NCBI GenBank assembly: GCA_013180625.2
Contig: SNVD02000251.1
Location: 62,001 to 126,000 of the forward strand
Length of the DNA stretch: 64,000 bases
Direction of reading: 5' to 3'
Origin: Boswellia sacra
Taxonomy: Eukaryota; Streptophyta; Magnoliopsida; Sapindales; Burseraceae
This document shows positions 10,662-24,550 of the stretch, in pieces; the stretch's first letter is position 1, and every line of letters starts with the position of its first letter. The notes below the pieces were generated by a model. The model did not search any database and was not told where the DNA came from. It saw only the letters and a list, made by a program, of their open reading frames with translations. The translations under genes and the position numbers were made by a program.

Positions 10662-12124
10662 CTGTCCAATAACATCAAAATATATTTCATTAATGTTAAT
10701 TAATTAACTAAAGCAAGTAAGGTGCCCTTTTTTGTAAAAAAAATGTCAAATGTAACGGTTCTGGGATTATAATTATTAAATTCAAGATAACAATAATGAC
10801 TCAAGAAAAAAAAAATTTATATAAACAATCAGCCTAGGAACAATACTACTCTTAAAAATTTTTTATTATAAACTCACTATATAAACTAATATAACATGAT
10901 ATAATTAGAAAATGAATCTTAAAAATTAATAACATTATTAAAGGTCAGCAATATGACGATCATGAAATAAATGCATGCCGAATGGTTTTGTAACTACAGC
11001 ACTGCTCGTCAACCTATTCAATTAAAGTCTTATATATGCTATGGTGTAACCTTATTGGGTAAGTGACTATTAAGTTATTAATTATTAAATTTTATTCATC
11101 TGGTATTATTTTGTCACATTAAATTGTATAAATTTAATTTTATGGATTGGTTATATGTTCAATATTACTCAAAGTTTAGCGTATTCCTACATGAACCCCA
11201 AAAATGTCCAACACAACCTTTTTTCCAAGTACACTTGTTACTAAATTTTTAGAGGAAGTTTAATTTTGTCCAAAACATTTGGATAATTTAAAAAAGCACC
11301 TTTATAGTCCTTCTAAATTGATAAATCTAAGCTATATTTGATGAAAAATACAATATATATTTATATATATGCACACACATATACTAATAGACCAACAAAA
11401 AATATAATAATAATAATAATAATAATACTAATAATAGTAATAATAAAATGTAGAATACATGTAATGTAATTACTATTCGTGAATCTTTGAACAACAAATT
11501 TGATACATATGGCAAGTTTTATTGATTTGAAATATCAAAACATCATGTTTTGCATTTTGGTGGTTCTGTAGACTTTTATCTTCCAAGTTGTTGACACTGA
11601 TTTTTTGCCAAATAGATGAATTAAACTTGGAGGTGTTTTAGGGAATCGTAGTTGATGTTCCTGCCAAAAACAAAGAAAATGAACGTGAAAGAAGTGCTAA
11701 TGGTGTTGCTGATGAAACCATTCCGAGGCTCAAGTCATATTCTAATGGTCTAGCAGAGGAGATTAGTAGGCTTAAATAGTGTTTTCATACCTAACTTTTG
11801 AGAAGCATAATATATTTATAATCAAGTGTTATGGTGTTGGTTCTCACCACGAAGTCGTATTAGATAAGAAGATGATAAAGCTCATCCTCTAATCCGATAA
11901 GATAACAGAGTTATCTCATATTATAAGCTTATCGTCTCATTTTGGCTTGATAATGATTGTTATCCTTATCTTTAAAGAAGTCTTTTTCCAATTTGAATAA
12001 AATTACTCTAGTAACACTTATTTGACTAAAAATCTTTATGCTCACTACTCATCTCTTACCACATGGGCCTTGTGAATTGGAACATCTTTTATGGGCTTTT
12101 TAATACTAATAATTTGTTGGCCTT
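10662..12124. other. AT-rich DNA with a gene-like fragment
   Basis: Mostly AT-rich, with a TAA/ATA microsatellite at 11401-11448. At 11641-11779 the plus strand has a short open, non-repetitive frame (IVVDVPAKNKENERERSANG, then ETIPRLKSYSNGLAEEISRL) ending at TAG. This looks like an exon remnant, but there is no flanking evidence. I do not recognise its family. Confidence 0.35.
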
Positions 12125-12928
12125 TGTGAGCAAGGCTTCCATTCTGTCCAGAGTGCTTGGACCTCAAGATTACTTTTCTAAGTTCCTTCTAGGGACTTAG
12201 AGGATCAAATAGGTCAGGTCATAAAGATAGGACCCGAAGAGTTGTACAGAGTAGTCGGTTGGGTAAATAACCACGGGAAAATTCTGGATGGTAATAGTCC
12301 AATCCCCTAATATCCGAGGCCTAAACTAAATTTATCCTTTCAGAGATAGGTTTAAGAAGTTGGGTATAGACCTTTGGTCTGCTCAGACAAAGTCTAACTT
12401 CCATTAGGGTTTACCAGGTTGATTGTTTGAAAGCATTATTACTATTCATCTTCATCCCAGATTCATTTTTACACACACAACCAATTTTATCTTGTCATTA
12501 CATGGGAGGTGTGAACAATTTATAAAACATCCATAGAAAAATTAAGGAAGGAGAATAGAGTTTACAATTCCGTTAAACATGGGGAACAAGAATGGGATTA
12601 AACACTTGGATATAAAATGAAAAACAAAGAGGAAATGAAAAGTCATTAAAATCCTAATTAACACTTAAAATCATGCAATTAAAGGAAAATAGATAAGCAA
12701 GGCATAAAAAAATAAGGCAAATATAAAACAATTAAGTAAACAAATTAATAAAAGTGCATAAAAGGTAAATAAGAGATGATCATGTAAGCAAGGAAAGTGA
12801 AATAAGACTATCGATTAAGTGGTCCTCAATGAAGGCAACACAAGGGCAATCATGGATGCATTTCATTCCCCCATCAAGTCATGTACAAAAGGAGAAGTAA
12901 TGAAATGAGTAGTACGAGCATATTATGA
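12125..12928 (+). repeat. Dispersed repeat family R, copy 1 (5' part)
   Basis: Starts TGTGAGCAAGGCTTCCAT and is alignable by eye to regions at 28340, 31565 and 35060. Shared blocks include CTAAGT-CTT...GGGACTTAG, GTAAATAACCA-GGGAAAA, CAACCAATTTTATCTT and GGAGAATAGAGTT. No coding capacity is visible. It may be a non-coding LTR or LARD-type element. Its continuation lies at 18092, beyond the CACTA insertion. Confidence 0.65.
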
Positions 12929-12949
12929 CATTACGGGAAAAATGACTTT

Positions 12950-13345
12950 TGGCGACGAAATTTTTCGTCGCAAAAAGTTAAAATTTCGTCGCAATAAGTT
13001 TTTGAGACAAAAATAAATTCGTCGCGCTCCAGTCGCAATAGGTTTTTTTGCGACGATGCTGGAATTCCTCGCAAAAAGTCTTTTTGCGACAAAATTTTTC
13101 TCGCAAAAAGTGGTATTCTGCGACAAATATTTCGTCACAAAAAAGATCACATAACGTCAACTTTTTGCGACAAAATAAAAATTGTCGCAAAAGAGTATAT
13201 TTTGCGATGAATTCCAATATTGTCGCAAATTGTTAGAAAACAACTCATTTTTTAATAAAATTATTTTAGTTAAAAAAGTTTATTGCGACCAATTTTTTCT
13301 CGCTAAATACTACCTTTAGCGACAAAAAATTCGTCGCAATAAATT
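12950..13345. repeat. Left subterminal GCGACGAAA array
   Basis: About a dozen units of TTGCGACGAAA or its complement in alternating orientation. Each CGTCGCAAAA can pair with a neighbour, so the block is a chain of small palindromes. Confidence 0.85.
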
Positions 13346-14014
13346 TTTAACATGAAAATTGATTATTTTTTAAGAATTTACAGATTTTATTTTTTAATTA
13401 GTTATAAATTTTAGAATAAATGACATGTCTCATTACACAACTTAATTCTTTATATTAATAATTTTATTAATTAACAACAAATTACAAAAAATTTATCACA
13501 ATATATTTTTACAATATATCAACCTTTGTACATAGCAAAATTAAAAAAAAAATACAAAAAAGAGAAAGAAAAATACAAAACTTCATCCTCCAAAAATTCT
13601 TTTGTTGTTGACTTTGTATGAATCCTCAAATCTTCAAGTACAACCCATCTTCAAAAATACCTATTAAAAACAAAAAAATAAAATGTTAAGTAAAAATTAA
13701 AGCATAAAAAATGAGTTTATGAAAAAAACAATGTTGAAGAAGCAAAGAATTTGAGAATGTTGAGAATGTTGAGTTGTATTCCATCTTCAAAAATACCTAT
13801 CAAATAAAAGACAATAATATCAATCAAATATTAAAATAAATAAAAATATATTAAACTATTAAAGAAAATATATTACAACACAAAAGTAAAAGAAAGAGTA
13901 AAAGTATTTACCAAATGTTGGGAAAAGAAAAGGAGTAGAGAATTGGAAGTGATAGAAGAAAATGAAACAATCCAAAAAATTAACCCATGTATATATAATA
14001 AAAGTTGGATATTT

Positions 14015-15030
14015 TGCGACGAAATTTTAACCTTTAGCGACGAAAATTTTGTTGCGAAATAGTTTTTAAAATTATGAAAAAAATCAAAGCGGGAAAAGGT
14101 TCGCCAAAAATTTTTTTTTGCTACAAAATTTTCGTCGAGAAAGAGTTTCAAAATTTTGAAATTTCAAGAGCGGGAAAAAGTCCGCCCAAATTTCATTTTG
14201 CGACAAATATTTTGATCTTTAGCGACAAATTTTTCGTCGCTAAAGAACTTGAAATTTTCAAAATTCTCAAACGGGAATAAGTCCGCCTAAATTTTATTTT
14301 TTGCGACGAATATAAATTCGTATTTCGTCGCAAAAAACCTCATTTTGCGATGAAATTAAATCATCGCAAAACATCATATATTGCGACAAAATATTAATCT
14401 TTTTGCGACGAAAATTTCCTCACTAAAAATCTTAAAAAAAATGTTAAAAGACTCTTTTATTTGTCATAAAAAGTATACAAATGTGAAAATTATAATAAAA
14501 AACTAAGAAGATTTTGAAATTAATCATACTTGGACTTTGATAATTATAAATTTATTTAGTAATTAAATAAATTTATCCAACATAATTAAATTTATTTAAT
14601 ATTAGGTTAATATTAAATAATTTAATGTCAATTAATTAATCATGTATTAACCACATACATTAGATATATAAAATTATTGCATGGTATTTAGTTAGTTTTA
14701 ATTAATTGAGGATAAAAGTGTTAACAAAATACATACAAGTCAACAATCATTAACAAATGTAAAATAGTTAGACATCTATACATATGGCATAACAATCATG
14801 TGCGAGCTATTGAAAAAAGTTTTTGTCGCTAAAGGTGTAAAAATTTTGAAATTTAATAGGCGGGAAAAAGTCCGTCTAAAATTTAGTTTTTGCGACGAAT
14901 TTGAATTTAAATTTTCCTCACAAAAGACCCCATTTTGCGAGGAATTTTAAAGTGGTCGCTAAAAGTCTAAAATGCTAATCTTTAGCGACAAAATGTTAAC
15001 CTTTTACGACAAAATTTTTATCACTATAAG
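14015..15030. repeat. Internal GCGACGAAA repeat clusters
   Basis: Two further clusters (about 14015-14430 and 14810-15030) of the same unit, each with a copy of CGGGAAAAAGTCCGCC or similar. They lie well inside the left terminus and suggest internal duplication of subterminal DNA. Confidence 0.75.
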
Positions 15031-16703
15031 TCTTTAAAAAAATATTAAAATTAAAATATAAATCTAAAATTAAAAATATTTAAATAAACCATACTTAGAC
15101 TTGGATAATTATAAGTTTATTTATTAATTAAATTTTCATCCATAATTAAATTTATATAATATTGGATTGGTATTAAATAATTTGATGACAAATTAATAAA
15201 TAATATAACAACCATAGACAATAGAAATATAAAACATTATATGGTATTTAATTATTTTTTATTGAGTATTAAAATGTTAATAAAATAGGTACAACAACTC
15301 AAGAATTATTTAACAAGTGTAAACAATAGTTAGACATTTATACATATGTCATAGTTGTTATATGAGGAATTACAAAAGAAAAATTCTTTAGTGATCAATA
15401 AATAATTAATTATTGATATTATAATCATATATGTAACAAAAAGATTCTATTCATTTTAGCTATTATTTATTTTAATTATCTATTTCTTTTAAAACACTAA
15501 AAATATGTTTTACAAATTTAAAAAATTAATTTGTGATGGAGATAATTTAATTATTAACATATAAACGTATGTCATAATTGTCATATGTATTAAAGTGTTA
15601 ACAAAATACACACAAGTCAACTATCATTAATAAATGCATAATGCTTAAACATCTATACATATGACATAATTGTCATGTGCGAGTTATTGAAAATAAGTTT
15701 TTAATACTTTAATAAATAAATGATCAAATATTCATATTATAATTATTATGTAACAAATGCATTTACTTTTAGTGAATATTTTTTTATTATTTATTCATTT
15801 TACAAATGCTAACAATTAATATTTAAAATATCTTGACAAATGCAAACCATAAGTTTGTAATAGTTGTAATTTAATAATTAGATATCTATATATGTCATAT
15901 TTGTTATTATAAGAAATTGAAAATAAGCTTTTCTAATTTGATTAGTAAATGATTACTTATTCATATTATAATTATTTAAAAATGTAACAAAATTGTATTT
16001 ATTTTCAAGTATAGAATGCCTTTAAATTAATTATCCATTTTTTTTATAAAAATAACAATTATTAAAAATATTTTTTACAATTATAAAAAATATTTTTTTT
16101 TTATATAAGTAATTTAATTATTAGACATATATACATATACATATGTTACAAGTATCATATGTATTACGAATTGAAAATTAGTTTTTGCCATTTACCAATA
16201 AATGATTAATTATTAATATAGTAATCAATAGGTAACAAATGTATTTATTTTTTGTTATAGAGTTCATTTTAATTATTTATCTCCCTTAAAATAAACTCTA
16301 ACAATTGTTTAAAATATCTCAACAATTTACTCAAAGCTATACGATAAAAATTAAAAGTCTAAGAGAAATATATTGTCTAAATTAATACACTTTATAACAA
16401 AAAAATAAAAAACATAATTATAGGCAACATTACATGATTATTAATTATTTATTTATTTATGTTTATTTGACATATAATTAAACGTTGAAAACTAAATTAG
16501 ATTTTTAGAAGTTAGATTTTTTTTTCAATCTCATTTTCATCAATTAAAAATTAGTCATGGTAATAAGTTTATCATAATTGTAATTTAGCAGTTAGACATA
16601 TATAAATCACACATAAATTAGATTATATATAAATAATTAGCAATAAATTTTATGCTTGATTATTAGATTATTAACGATTCATATTACACACACACACACG
16701 CGC

Positions 16704-16760
<57 letters not shown>

Positions 16761-17060
16761 GAGTTTATTTTAATTATTTATCTCTTTTACAAACACTAAA
16801 TTTAGAATATCTTAATAGTTTTTCACATTTAAAAGCATGAATGGAATCACAAATGGTCTTTTTTTTAATAAAAATTTGTATGAATATCCAAATGACCTTA
16901 CTATATTTAAAAATTGTCAATTTATATAAAATCAAATTAGATTTTTAATACTTTCTTTATTCTTTTTTTTGTCATTTTTTAAACAAAGACTTATATATTA
17001 GACGAACCACGAACAAAGAGAAGAAAACAAAAGAGGAAAGTTATTAAGTTTTAATTTTAA
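15031..17060. other. AT-rich CACTA interior, (CA)n microsatellite
   Basis: A very AT-rich core with no coding region. An imperfect CA repeat covers about 16688-16752 and is followed by TATATATA. Confidence 0.7.
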
Positions 17061-17064
17061 AAAA

Positions 17065-18075
17065 ATAACTTTTTGCGAGGAATTTTTTCTCGCAAAAGGC
17101 CATATTTTGCGAGGAATACATATTTTTGTCACAAAATATCCAGTATTGTCACGTTTTCATAATAAGTTAGACGGGCTTTTCGCGATAAATTTTTTTTCGC
17201 AAAAGGTTAACTTTTTTGCGAGGAATTTATTGTCACAAAATGTCCAGTATTGCCATGTGTGCATGGTAAATTAAAATGGCTTTTCGCGAGAAATTTATTG
17301 TCTCAAAAGGTCACATTTCGCGATGAATCAAATTTTCGTCGTAAAATATCCAATATTGTCAAGTGTGCATAGTAAATTAGAATGGCTTTTCGCGAGGAAT
17401 TTTTTGTCGCCAAATGTGACTTTTTGCGAGAAAATTTTCCTCGCAAAAAGTCACATTTTGCGAGAAAATTTTCCTCGCAAGAAATCACATTTTGCGAGGA
17501 ATCACGTTTTTATCGCAAAATGTCCAGTATTACCATGTGTGCATGGTAAATTAAAATAGCTTTTCGCGAGGAATTTTTTGTTGCGAAAAATAGATTTTTT
17601 GCAAAGAAAATTTCCTCGCAAAAGGTCACATTTTGCGAGGAATTATTTTTTCGTTGCAAAATGTCAAGTATTGCCATATATGCATGGTAAATTAGAATGG
17701 CCTCTAGTGAGGAATTTTTTGTCGCAAAAGGTCTTTTTTTTGCGAGAAACATAATTTTGTCGCAAAAAATGTTCATGTTGCTATAAAATTTTTGTCACAA
17801 TATGCCGTCTTTGTGTAATACGTTTTGCGACGAAAAGTTTGTCGCAATAGGTTTATTTCGTCGCAAAAAATACTTCCTTAATTAGTCACTCGTGTTTTTA
17901 GCGAGGAAATGAATATTCATCGCTAAAGGTTTTATTTTGCGACGAAAAATTCCTCGCAAACTATCTTTTTTTTTGAAATGCTAATTTTTGTGACAAAATA
18001 ATAATTTTGTCGCAAAAGGCCGCTTTTTGCGACGAATTTTATTTCGTCGTAAAAAATTTTGTCGCAAAAAACTGT
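17065..18075. repeat. Right subterminal tandem array
   Basis: Five imperfect tandem units are marked by CCAGTATTG-CA...GCATGGTAAATTA-AATGG at about 17143, 17238, 17347, 17521 and 17663. They are separated by TTTTCGCGAGGAATTTTTTG and TCGCAAAA palindromes. The unit length varies from about 95 to 175 bases. Confidence 0.8.
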
Positions 18076-18091
18076 TTTTCTTGTAGTGTGA

Positions 18092-19408
18092 GACATAAGA
18101 ACCAAGTGATTTGATCACAATGCAAAGTAACATACTATGCAAACATGGCAAAAATAAAGCAGCACAAATAGAGGAAACAAAATAAGCAAACAAGGGATAA
18201 GCTATAATGCAAATAGAAAAAGGAAAAAAAGCAAGCAAAGAGTCATAAAATAAATATGAAGTGCATGAAGGAGTAATGAATTGAGAAAAGAGGAATCTCA
18301 TCTTAGTGACATGCACCGATTGAATTATGGAAATGGGCATTGTAAGTGTCATTCATTACTTTTCAAACCCAAGTCAAAAAGAGAAGAAAAGTGAAGGAAA
18401 TCATGGATTTATAGGAATTAAACAATGCACCGCTAAAAATGAATTTAAACTAGACACTTATCATATTTATTTACATAATTAAGAAATGATTAGAGGCAAT
18501 TTCTTATGAACTAAGTAATGTCTCCATATGAAACAAAAGAAAACAATTATCCCTGAATTGAATGATGCCCTCTAATCAAGTGGTATAAATAACAATATAA
18601 AGTATGAACAATGAAATAGCAGGTGGTCTAGGATGCATAAGCAAGAGAGGTCATCATATGAGTGTTTCTCACTTAATTCGCCAAAAGGGTGGTTATTTGC
18701 AAGTCTCAATAAACTCATCCAACCCAAATAGAACAAGTACATAGAAAGTGGAAAATATCATGAACAAACAGAAATCAATTAAAATAATCAACTCAAGTAA
18801 GCATGAGCAACATAAACAAGAATAAGCAAATGAAAGCAAAAACAAGATGATAAAGTACATAAGAACATAAACTAACCAAATTAAGTAAAGCAAGAAACAA
18901 AAATGAGAAAGAGGAAAGAAGAGGGTGGTGGGTAGAGGGGAAACATCACATTAACATGAAAATAAATCAATATGTAAGATAAATAACATAAACTTAAAGA
19001 AATGAGATGGATGAGAAGAAGTGAGTACTAACACAAAATGGAAGAGAGGTTGTCTCGTTGGTGTTTCCTACTTGAAATTCCATGACGACAATCAATTGTG
19101 GGTGTCCATGTCACCCATTAAACCCATGAAGAAAGAAAAGAGAAGAAGAAGGAAAGGAAGGAGGAGGCATGGGATTATATGAACATTAAGCAAAATAAAC
19201 AAGTAAATACTAGGCATGAATAATAAAATAAACAAGAAAAAGAAGGAGAAGAAGAAAGATTAGACAAATCAAATAACAAAACATAAACTAAATAAGGCAC
19301 AATTAATTAAAAGCACAAACATAATTAACCAAAACATAATTAAAGAAAGCAATTAAACTAATCATCATTAACCAAGGGAGTTTATGAGAGAAATGTCTAT
19401 TAGACATT
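18092..19408 (+). repeat. Dispersed repeat family R, copy 1 (continuation)
   Basis: A-rich purine-biased DNA with spaced motifs (near 18650 and 19080) that match other R copies (compare 35710-35800). No gene is supported. Confidence 0.5.
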
Positions 19409-22400
19409 TGTAGGAACCCAGACACGAATTTGAACACTTCAACGCATGAAATTTGGCTCCGAGACTAAGGACCTTGCAATCATAGGCTTCAAAATTTTAT
19501 TGCTTTCTTCAACCACTTTGGTTCCTGGTTATGTCTAAAAAACATCTAAACTGAGATGAGTGGGTGTCTAAAATCAACACTAGATAATTCAAGAAACCTA
19601 AGGAGAAATCAAATCAAAGTTAGAGAACACAAAAGAAGCAAAGAAAATGCAAAGAGCCCTACCCTATGGGTGTTTGCGTTTTTCTCAAGGAGGTGTCCTG
19701 TGGGAGTTGGCACAACTTCCTATGTGGCCTCTTGTGTTTTTGGTGTAAAACCCTAATGCTCTCTTATATATGTGTCTCTTTCCTTGTCCAATAATAATTA
19801 GTTGTCCTAATTCTATTAGGGCTAAATCTCATACAAACCTAATTGGGCATTAAGGATTTTAATACTATTATGGTCCAACCGAAGTGTAAGGCTTAATTAA
19901 TTAATTCATATCAATTAAATTATGGCCCAATAACTAGTCCATTAATTATTTTTTTAGTTTACTACGTGGGCTTTCTTCACTAATAAACCTAATTAAATTA
20001 AATATTTAATTTCTCAAGTCCAGTCTAGTTCAACTAATTTCTATCAACTACCCAGGAGACCTTTAAATGACATATTTAATTACAAGTTCCAATGGACTTG
20101 ATCCAATACCCTATTATCCCATAATTGTAGTGGGCCCATCCATTAACTTTGACCCATTCCTTCATAGGCCTAGAGTTGCACTATTGAATTAAATACTCTT
20201 TTTTATTAGAAAGCTTAATAACTTAATTTGATTAAATTGTTTCTTTAAGCTCATCTATTGAGCAACAAGTTTACATAAATACCCCTAGCGAAATACTACT
20301 AATTGGAGCTAGGTATAATTTATCGTTTTACCCCTCGAATTACTTCTTGATCTCTTTACACCAATTTAACACCATTTAAATGATTTAAGATTTATTAAAT
20401 AAATCTTAGTTTAACGAACATTTATCATAACCTACAGCCTTAACAAATTTTATAAGCAATTATGGATGTTCAATCCACACAAATTAGTTAAGACTCGAGC
20501 ATCAAACGTGTCTGTTTTATTTCAAATTAGAGTTCCTAATACAACTACTGTGCTATATCATACATGTACTTGGTGACACAAAACAAAACCAAAACAATGG
20601 TAAACAAGACAACAACAAAAGTGTAGCGGTCTCGTAGTTGCCAGGGGAACTCAGTCTTCATTGAGCCAAAATCCTCCATGTATCATTACACTATCAATCA
20701 CCTGAGGCACACAATAAATTTAATGAGTATTTAACTCAGTAAGTAAGCTCTTGAAAGCAGTAGAATAATCAAATATATGAAAAATCAAGAGAAAGGGTAA
20801 ACACTATTCATATCTTGCTTAACAAGTAACAATTTCTTGAATTAGAAGTTACCAAAATAGTGTTTACTATTTATAGGTTGTGCTCCTACGTGATGGAGTT
20901 GCCGCACCTGTGCCAAGTCTTGAATTGGCAACTATTTTCACACACCAAAACGGCGCTCCTACCCACTTGATTCGCGCTATTGTGCCAACTTTCCGTCTAG
21001 AAAATTTTAGGTCGTTAAATATGCGCTCTGGTGCCACTAAACTTGCGCGCCTGTGCCAACTCACAATTTGGTCTATCTTTTCTAACTTATTTTTTATCCC
21101 TTATTCCAATCATACACATACTAATGTCAACTCATACATGCCTTTCTCAAGCTATTATCCTTATTTACACATACATGCACTTGTTACAGTACACATTTGC
21201 TGTTTTCCAGGCCATTTCATTGTGCATGCATATACACATATACACATATCATTTCACACATGCCATTTTGGCAATTCTATACATACACATATGCCTCCTT
21301 TTTAAATTTCACATAGCCTTAAGGGTACACATATATCATACATTTTATTACCTTACTAAGGCTAGTTTGATAAATCAGGCGATACCGAACCTATGCCACC
21401 GAATCCTTCCTAAGGAAGCATATGGTTATGACCTCCCCTCATTCATTCAATCACAAGGTTCAAACCACAATATAATTCAATGTGACCTTGAGGATACATG
21501 TGGCACACAAAATCACAAACGTGAGGCTAATCCAACAATTCGGGTAATATTGGTCCCATGGCACCGAATCCTATATAAGGAAGCACATAATCTAGACCTT
21601 CCCTCAATCATTCATTCACATGTATGTTGCACTTTGGGGTTTATAACCTTCAAGAGGTGACCCCATGCAATAATCATGTATTGAGTACTCAAAACTTCGA
21701 CATGCCTTTCACATTCACAATATTTCATATCACAATTCATACCTTCCTTATCCACATTCACACTCAAGCTCATAAAGGAAGCTTTGAGTTAAGTTTCATA
21801 TCCATCACAACGCATCCCACCAATGTAATTACCATAGTATTACATTCAACAATTTTCATTACGCAAATATCACATATGGCTTGAACACGAATGACCGTGT
21901 CCTCAGAAGGTTTAGCTTACTTACCTGATCGAATCTCCGTCATAGAATCCTTAATTTCACCTAAAAACCATAACAAGGTTCTTTTAAGGATTATAAATCA
22001 ATAGTGGATCACAATTATTCTTAATAATCCAGCATTACATATGTTCAATTGGATTATTTCTAGGGAGTCGATGCCTTACCCAAAATCTACATAAATTTGT
22101 AGATCACATTTTCATACATATAACATATCCCATACACAATATCAGAACAAAAATGGGAGTGTATACCCCTTTAAAGTCACCTAATTTAGCACACTTCTGG
22201 TTCCTGTCCACTGACCTCTATACTGAGTAGTCTAGCTTTAAAAATTTATATAACCCTCTATACAAGTCAAATCGTTATAAATATTTTCAGACTAATAAAG
22301 TACATATCTGAAAATGTTTTCACCAAAAATTACAACATTATACTGGGTTTAAGTCAATCAAAAGCATTTTATATCACTTACACTGTTTTGGAAGTAAAAA

Positions 22401-23960
22401 TTTTCAGTTTAACATGCCTAGCTTTGAAAATTCACATCAATTCATATAAATCTTCAAAATCAATGAAAATTTATAGTCTAATTAAAAACATGTTCAATGA
22501 CTTGCATACTAAAAACCAGAAATTTTTATGAGGTTTCGCCTCTCAAATTGAATTCATTCCCCCTGCTCTGTTTTAAAACAGGGGAAATCAAAATTTCGAG
22601 CTAGAATTTCAAAAATTCACCAAAAATCATATACTTCGATATTTTGAGTGATTCAAAATTCTAGATACTCCTAAACTTGTCTAATTTCATTTATAAAAAT
22701 TTCAAAACCAGAAGGTTACCCTAGAATTTATAAGATTTCAGACTGGTCACTGCTCAGTAAAGAAATTCTACGGGATTTGCACTCAAATATGGTTTCTAGC
22801 TTTGTATCATCATCAGGTTCTTTTTAATCTTTCATAACACGCATAAAATCATGTTTTCAAACAAATTTCAGAACATGCATAACACAACTAGTCCACAACT
22901 CATGATATATCACATTAATTTCTTGAAAAAATCAATGCCACAATGCAAGAAATTGAAGGAGTTAATCCCCTACCCTAGCTTGCTTCTTGCTTCCTTATTC
23001 TTGCTTATTTTGTTGGCAAAATTAAGGGGAAAGAGATGAGAGCTGGGGTGTAGGGATAGGATTAAAAATGAGCAACTTTCTCTAGAATTCTCTCATTTAT
23101 ATACTTATCTAAGCATGCAAAATTTCCATTGGACCCCCTAAGTTTCTAAGCGTCTGTACATGATCCTTCCTCGTACATCTACTTTGCATATCCCCCCTAT
23201 GAATGCACATAATTCATAGTGCTATCAATACACAGTTTATAATATAGATGCAAGTAAAGTATACTTACAATTTCAGAGTGTCACAACATCCTTCATTTAA
23301 CATTTGACCAAGATTTTATCATTTAGAACCTTCTAAAACCATTAAGGTGATATTTACAATTCTTTTGGACTCATGAATTCTATATCTATGGTATAGTGTC
23401 TACTAGCATATAAATCTTACAATCCTAATTAGTTAAGGTATTGACCTTCATTTTAGATCTCACTTTTATTCTAGTCAAGGGTCATAGCCTATATACTAAA
23501 GGTACACTACCCACTCAGGATTAAGTTATAGATGCCTTTAGTTTAGTGCTTTGGCATGACAATTCACATTTGGTTATGGTATTTCCACCAAAATGGATAA
23601 TTTTCACGTGGTCCATGTTCAATGCATTTATAATGCACAAGTGCCTTTGCCTTGAAGTCTCCACTTCAAAAGGTTAGAGACTCACCATTCACCATTAAGA
23701 CAAACAACACAACAACCTTGTCCTAAAAAAGTACCCGACTTTTGTTTATAGGTCGTGAACTAGTTTTGAGCTATGATAAAATTTTATGTGTCATTTATAT
23801 CTCATATAGTAAAAAACTTTATCAATGTACAAACTCTAAAACCTTTAGTTATTAATACAATCATATCAGGACAAATATAAATAATAACATCTTGATTCAT
23901 TTATATAAATGTTCATAAATTACAGAAGAATATCTATACTCTTAGGGCATATATCTAACA
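19409..23960 (-). mobile_element. LTR (TGTTAG...CCTACA type), minus strand, interrupted
   Basis: On the minus strand the LTR starts TGTTAGATATATGCCCTAAG at 23960 and ends CCTACA at 19409. It matches in opposite orientation the LTR copies at 24551 and 32988. A purine-rich stretch GGAGCTGAGAGAT directly precedes it (23973-23961), so it looks like a 3' LTR remnant. A 2.85-kb element (20436-23283) interrupts it. Without that insert it is about 1.7 kb. No ORF is supported. Confidence 0.7.
20436..23283 (-). mobile_element. Probable solo LTR of a gypsy-type element, nested
   Basis: The minus strand begins TGTGACACTCTGAAATTG at about 23283, a start common among plant Ty3/gypsy (Tekay/Del-like) LTRs, and runs about 2.85 kb to near 20436. 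The flanks on both sides belong to the same older LTR. The possible 5-bp TSD is diverged. There is no PBS, PPT or coding frame inside, which favours a solo LTR. Two internal repeats start at about 21399 and 21563 (ACCGAATCCT---TAAGGAAGCA in pattern, spacing about 165). Confidence 0.55.
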
Positions 23961-24550
23961 ATCTCTCAGCTCCTACAAACGTCTCTTTTTGGGGGTCCGT
24001 AAGCCTATTAATTCGGCTACCAGCCACTTATCAGGACTAATTAACTAAACTAATTAAACTGCTACTAATTAACATTTAATTAGGGAAGAAGAAGAAGATA
24101 GATTGCCCTCTGTTTAACTCACCAATTCTGGATTGATCATAAATAGAATCTTGACTTTGAATCACATATAAAACTCATAAAAAAACACTTCAAAGAAGAC
24201 TATTTGAATTAGGGTTTTTGAATTATATTCACAATCCCTTGTTTTTTATTTTTAGGGGTATTTTTCTACGTAGGAGTTCGTGCTTTGGTGAACAGTGCCA
24301 TTTTTCTTATATAAGAGCCCTAGGTGGTCGGATTAGGCTCAGAACTCAATGGGGGAACTTCAGTATAGATGTGCATTGTAGTCCCAAACCCTAGTTCCTT
24401 TTCAGCTAATTCTAGGACTTTCCAAGACTCATGTCTGTACTACTGCAAACTCACTTCTTTAAGGCCTATTTTTAAGCATTTTTCACTTTATATAAGGTCG
24501 ACTTGCGTATGCGTAGGGGCAATCAAATGTAGGGCATTAATACAACCTTA
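23961..24550. other. Spacer between inverted LTRs
   Basis: 590 bases of single-copy-looking AT-rich DNA between two oppositely oriented LTRs. It begins with the complement of a polypurine tract. No gene is supported. Confidence 0.5.

Larger units (their letters stand above)
12929..18088. mobile_element. Non-autonomous CACTA (En/Spm) transposon, 5.16 kb
   Basis: The right end reads CTTGTAGTG (18080-18088), so its reverse complement is CACTACAAGAAAAACAG, a canonical CACTA terminus. The left end CATTACGGGAAAAATGAC (from 12929) is a mutated version. The 3-bp target duplication TGA is present at 12926-12928 and 18089-18091. Both subterminal regions are packed with palindromic units of the type TTTTGCGACGAAA / TTTCGTCGCAAAA, the expected transposase-binding repeats. 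No transposase ORF is seen inside, so mobilisation would need an autonomous partner. It splits a copy of repeat family R. Confidence 0.9.

Noticed and set aside
12923..13236. Overlapping frames on both strands rich in Phe, Arg and Lys
   Set aside because: Translation of the GCGACGAAA repeats of the CACTA element.
13000..18075. CRISPR-like array of short repeats
   Set aside because: Repeat units alternate in orientation, spacing is irregular, and they lie inside a plant CACTA element with TSD and TIRs.
20880..21884. Open frames up to 209 codons with many Ile, His and Thr residues
   Set aside because: Low-complexity ACACAT-rich sequence inside a probable solo LTR; no protein domain is recognisable.
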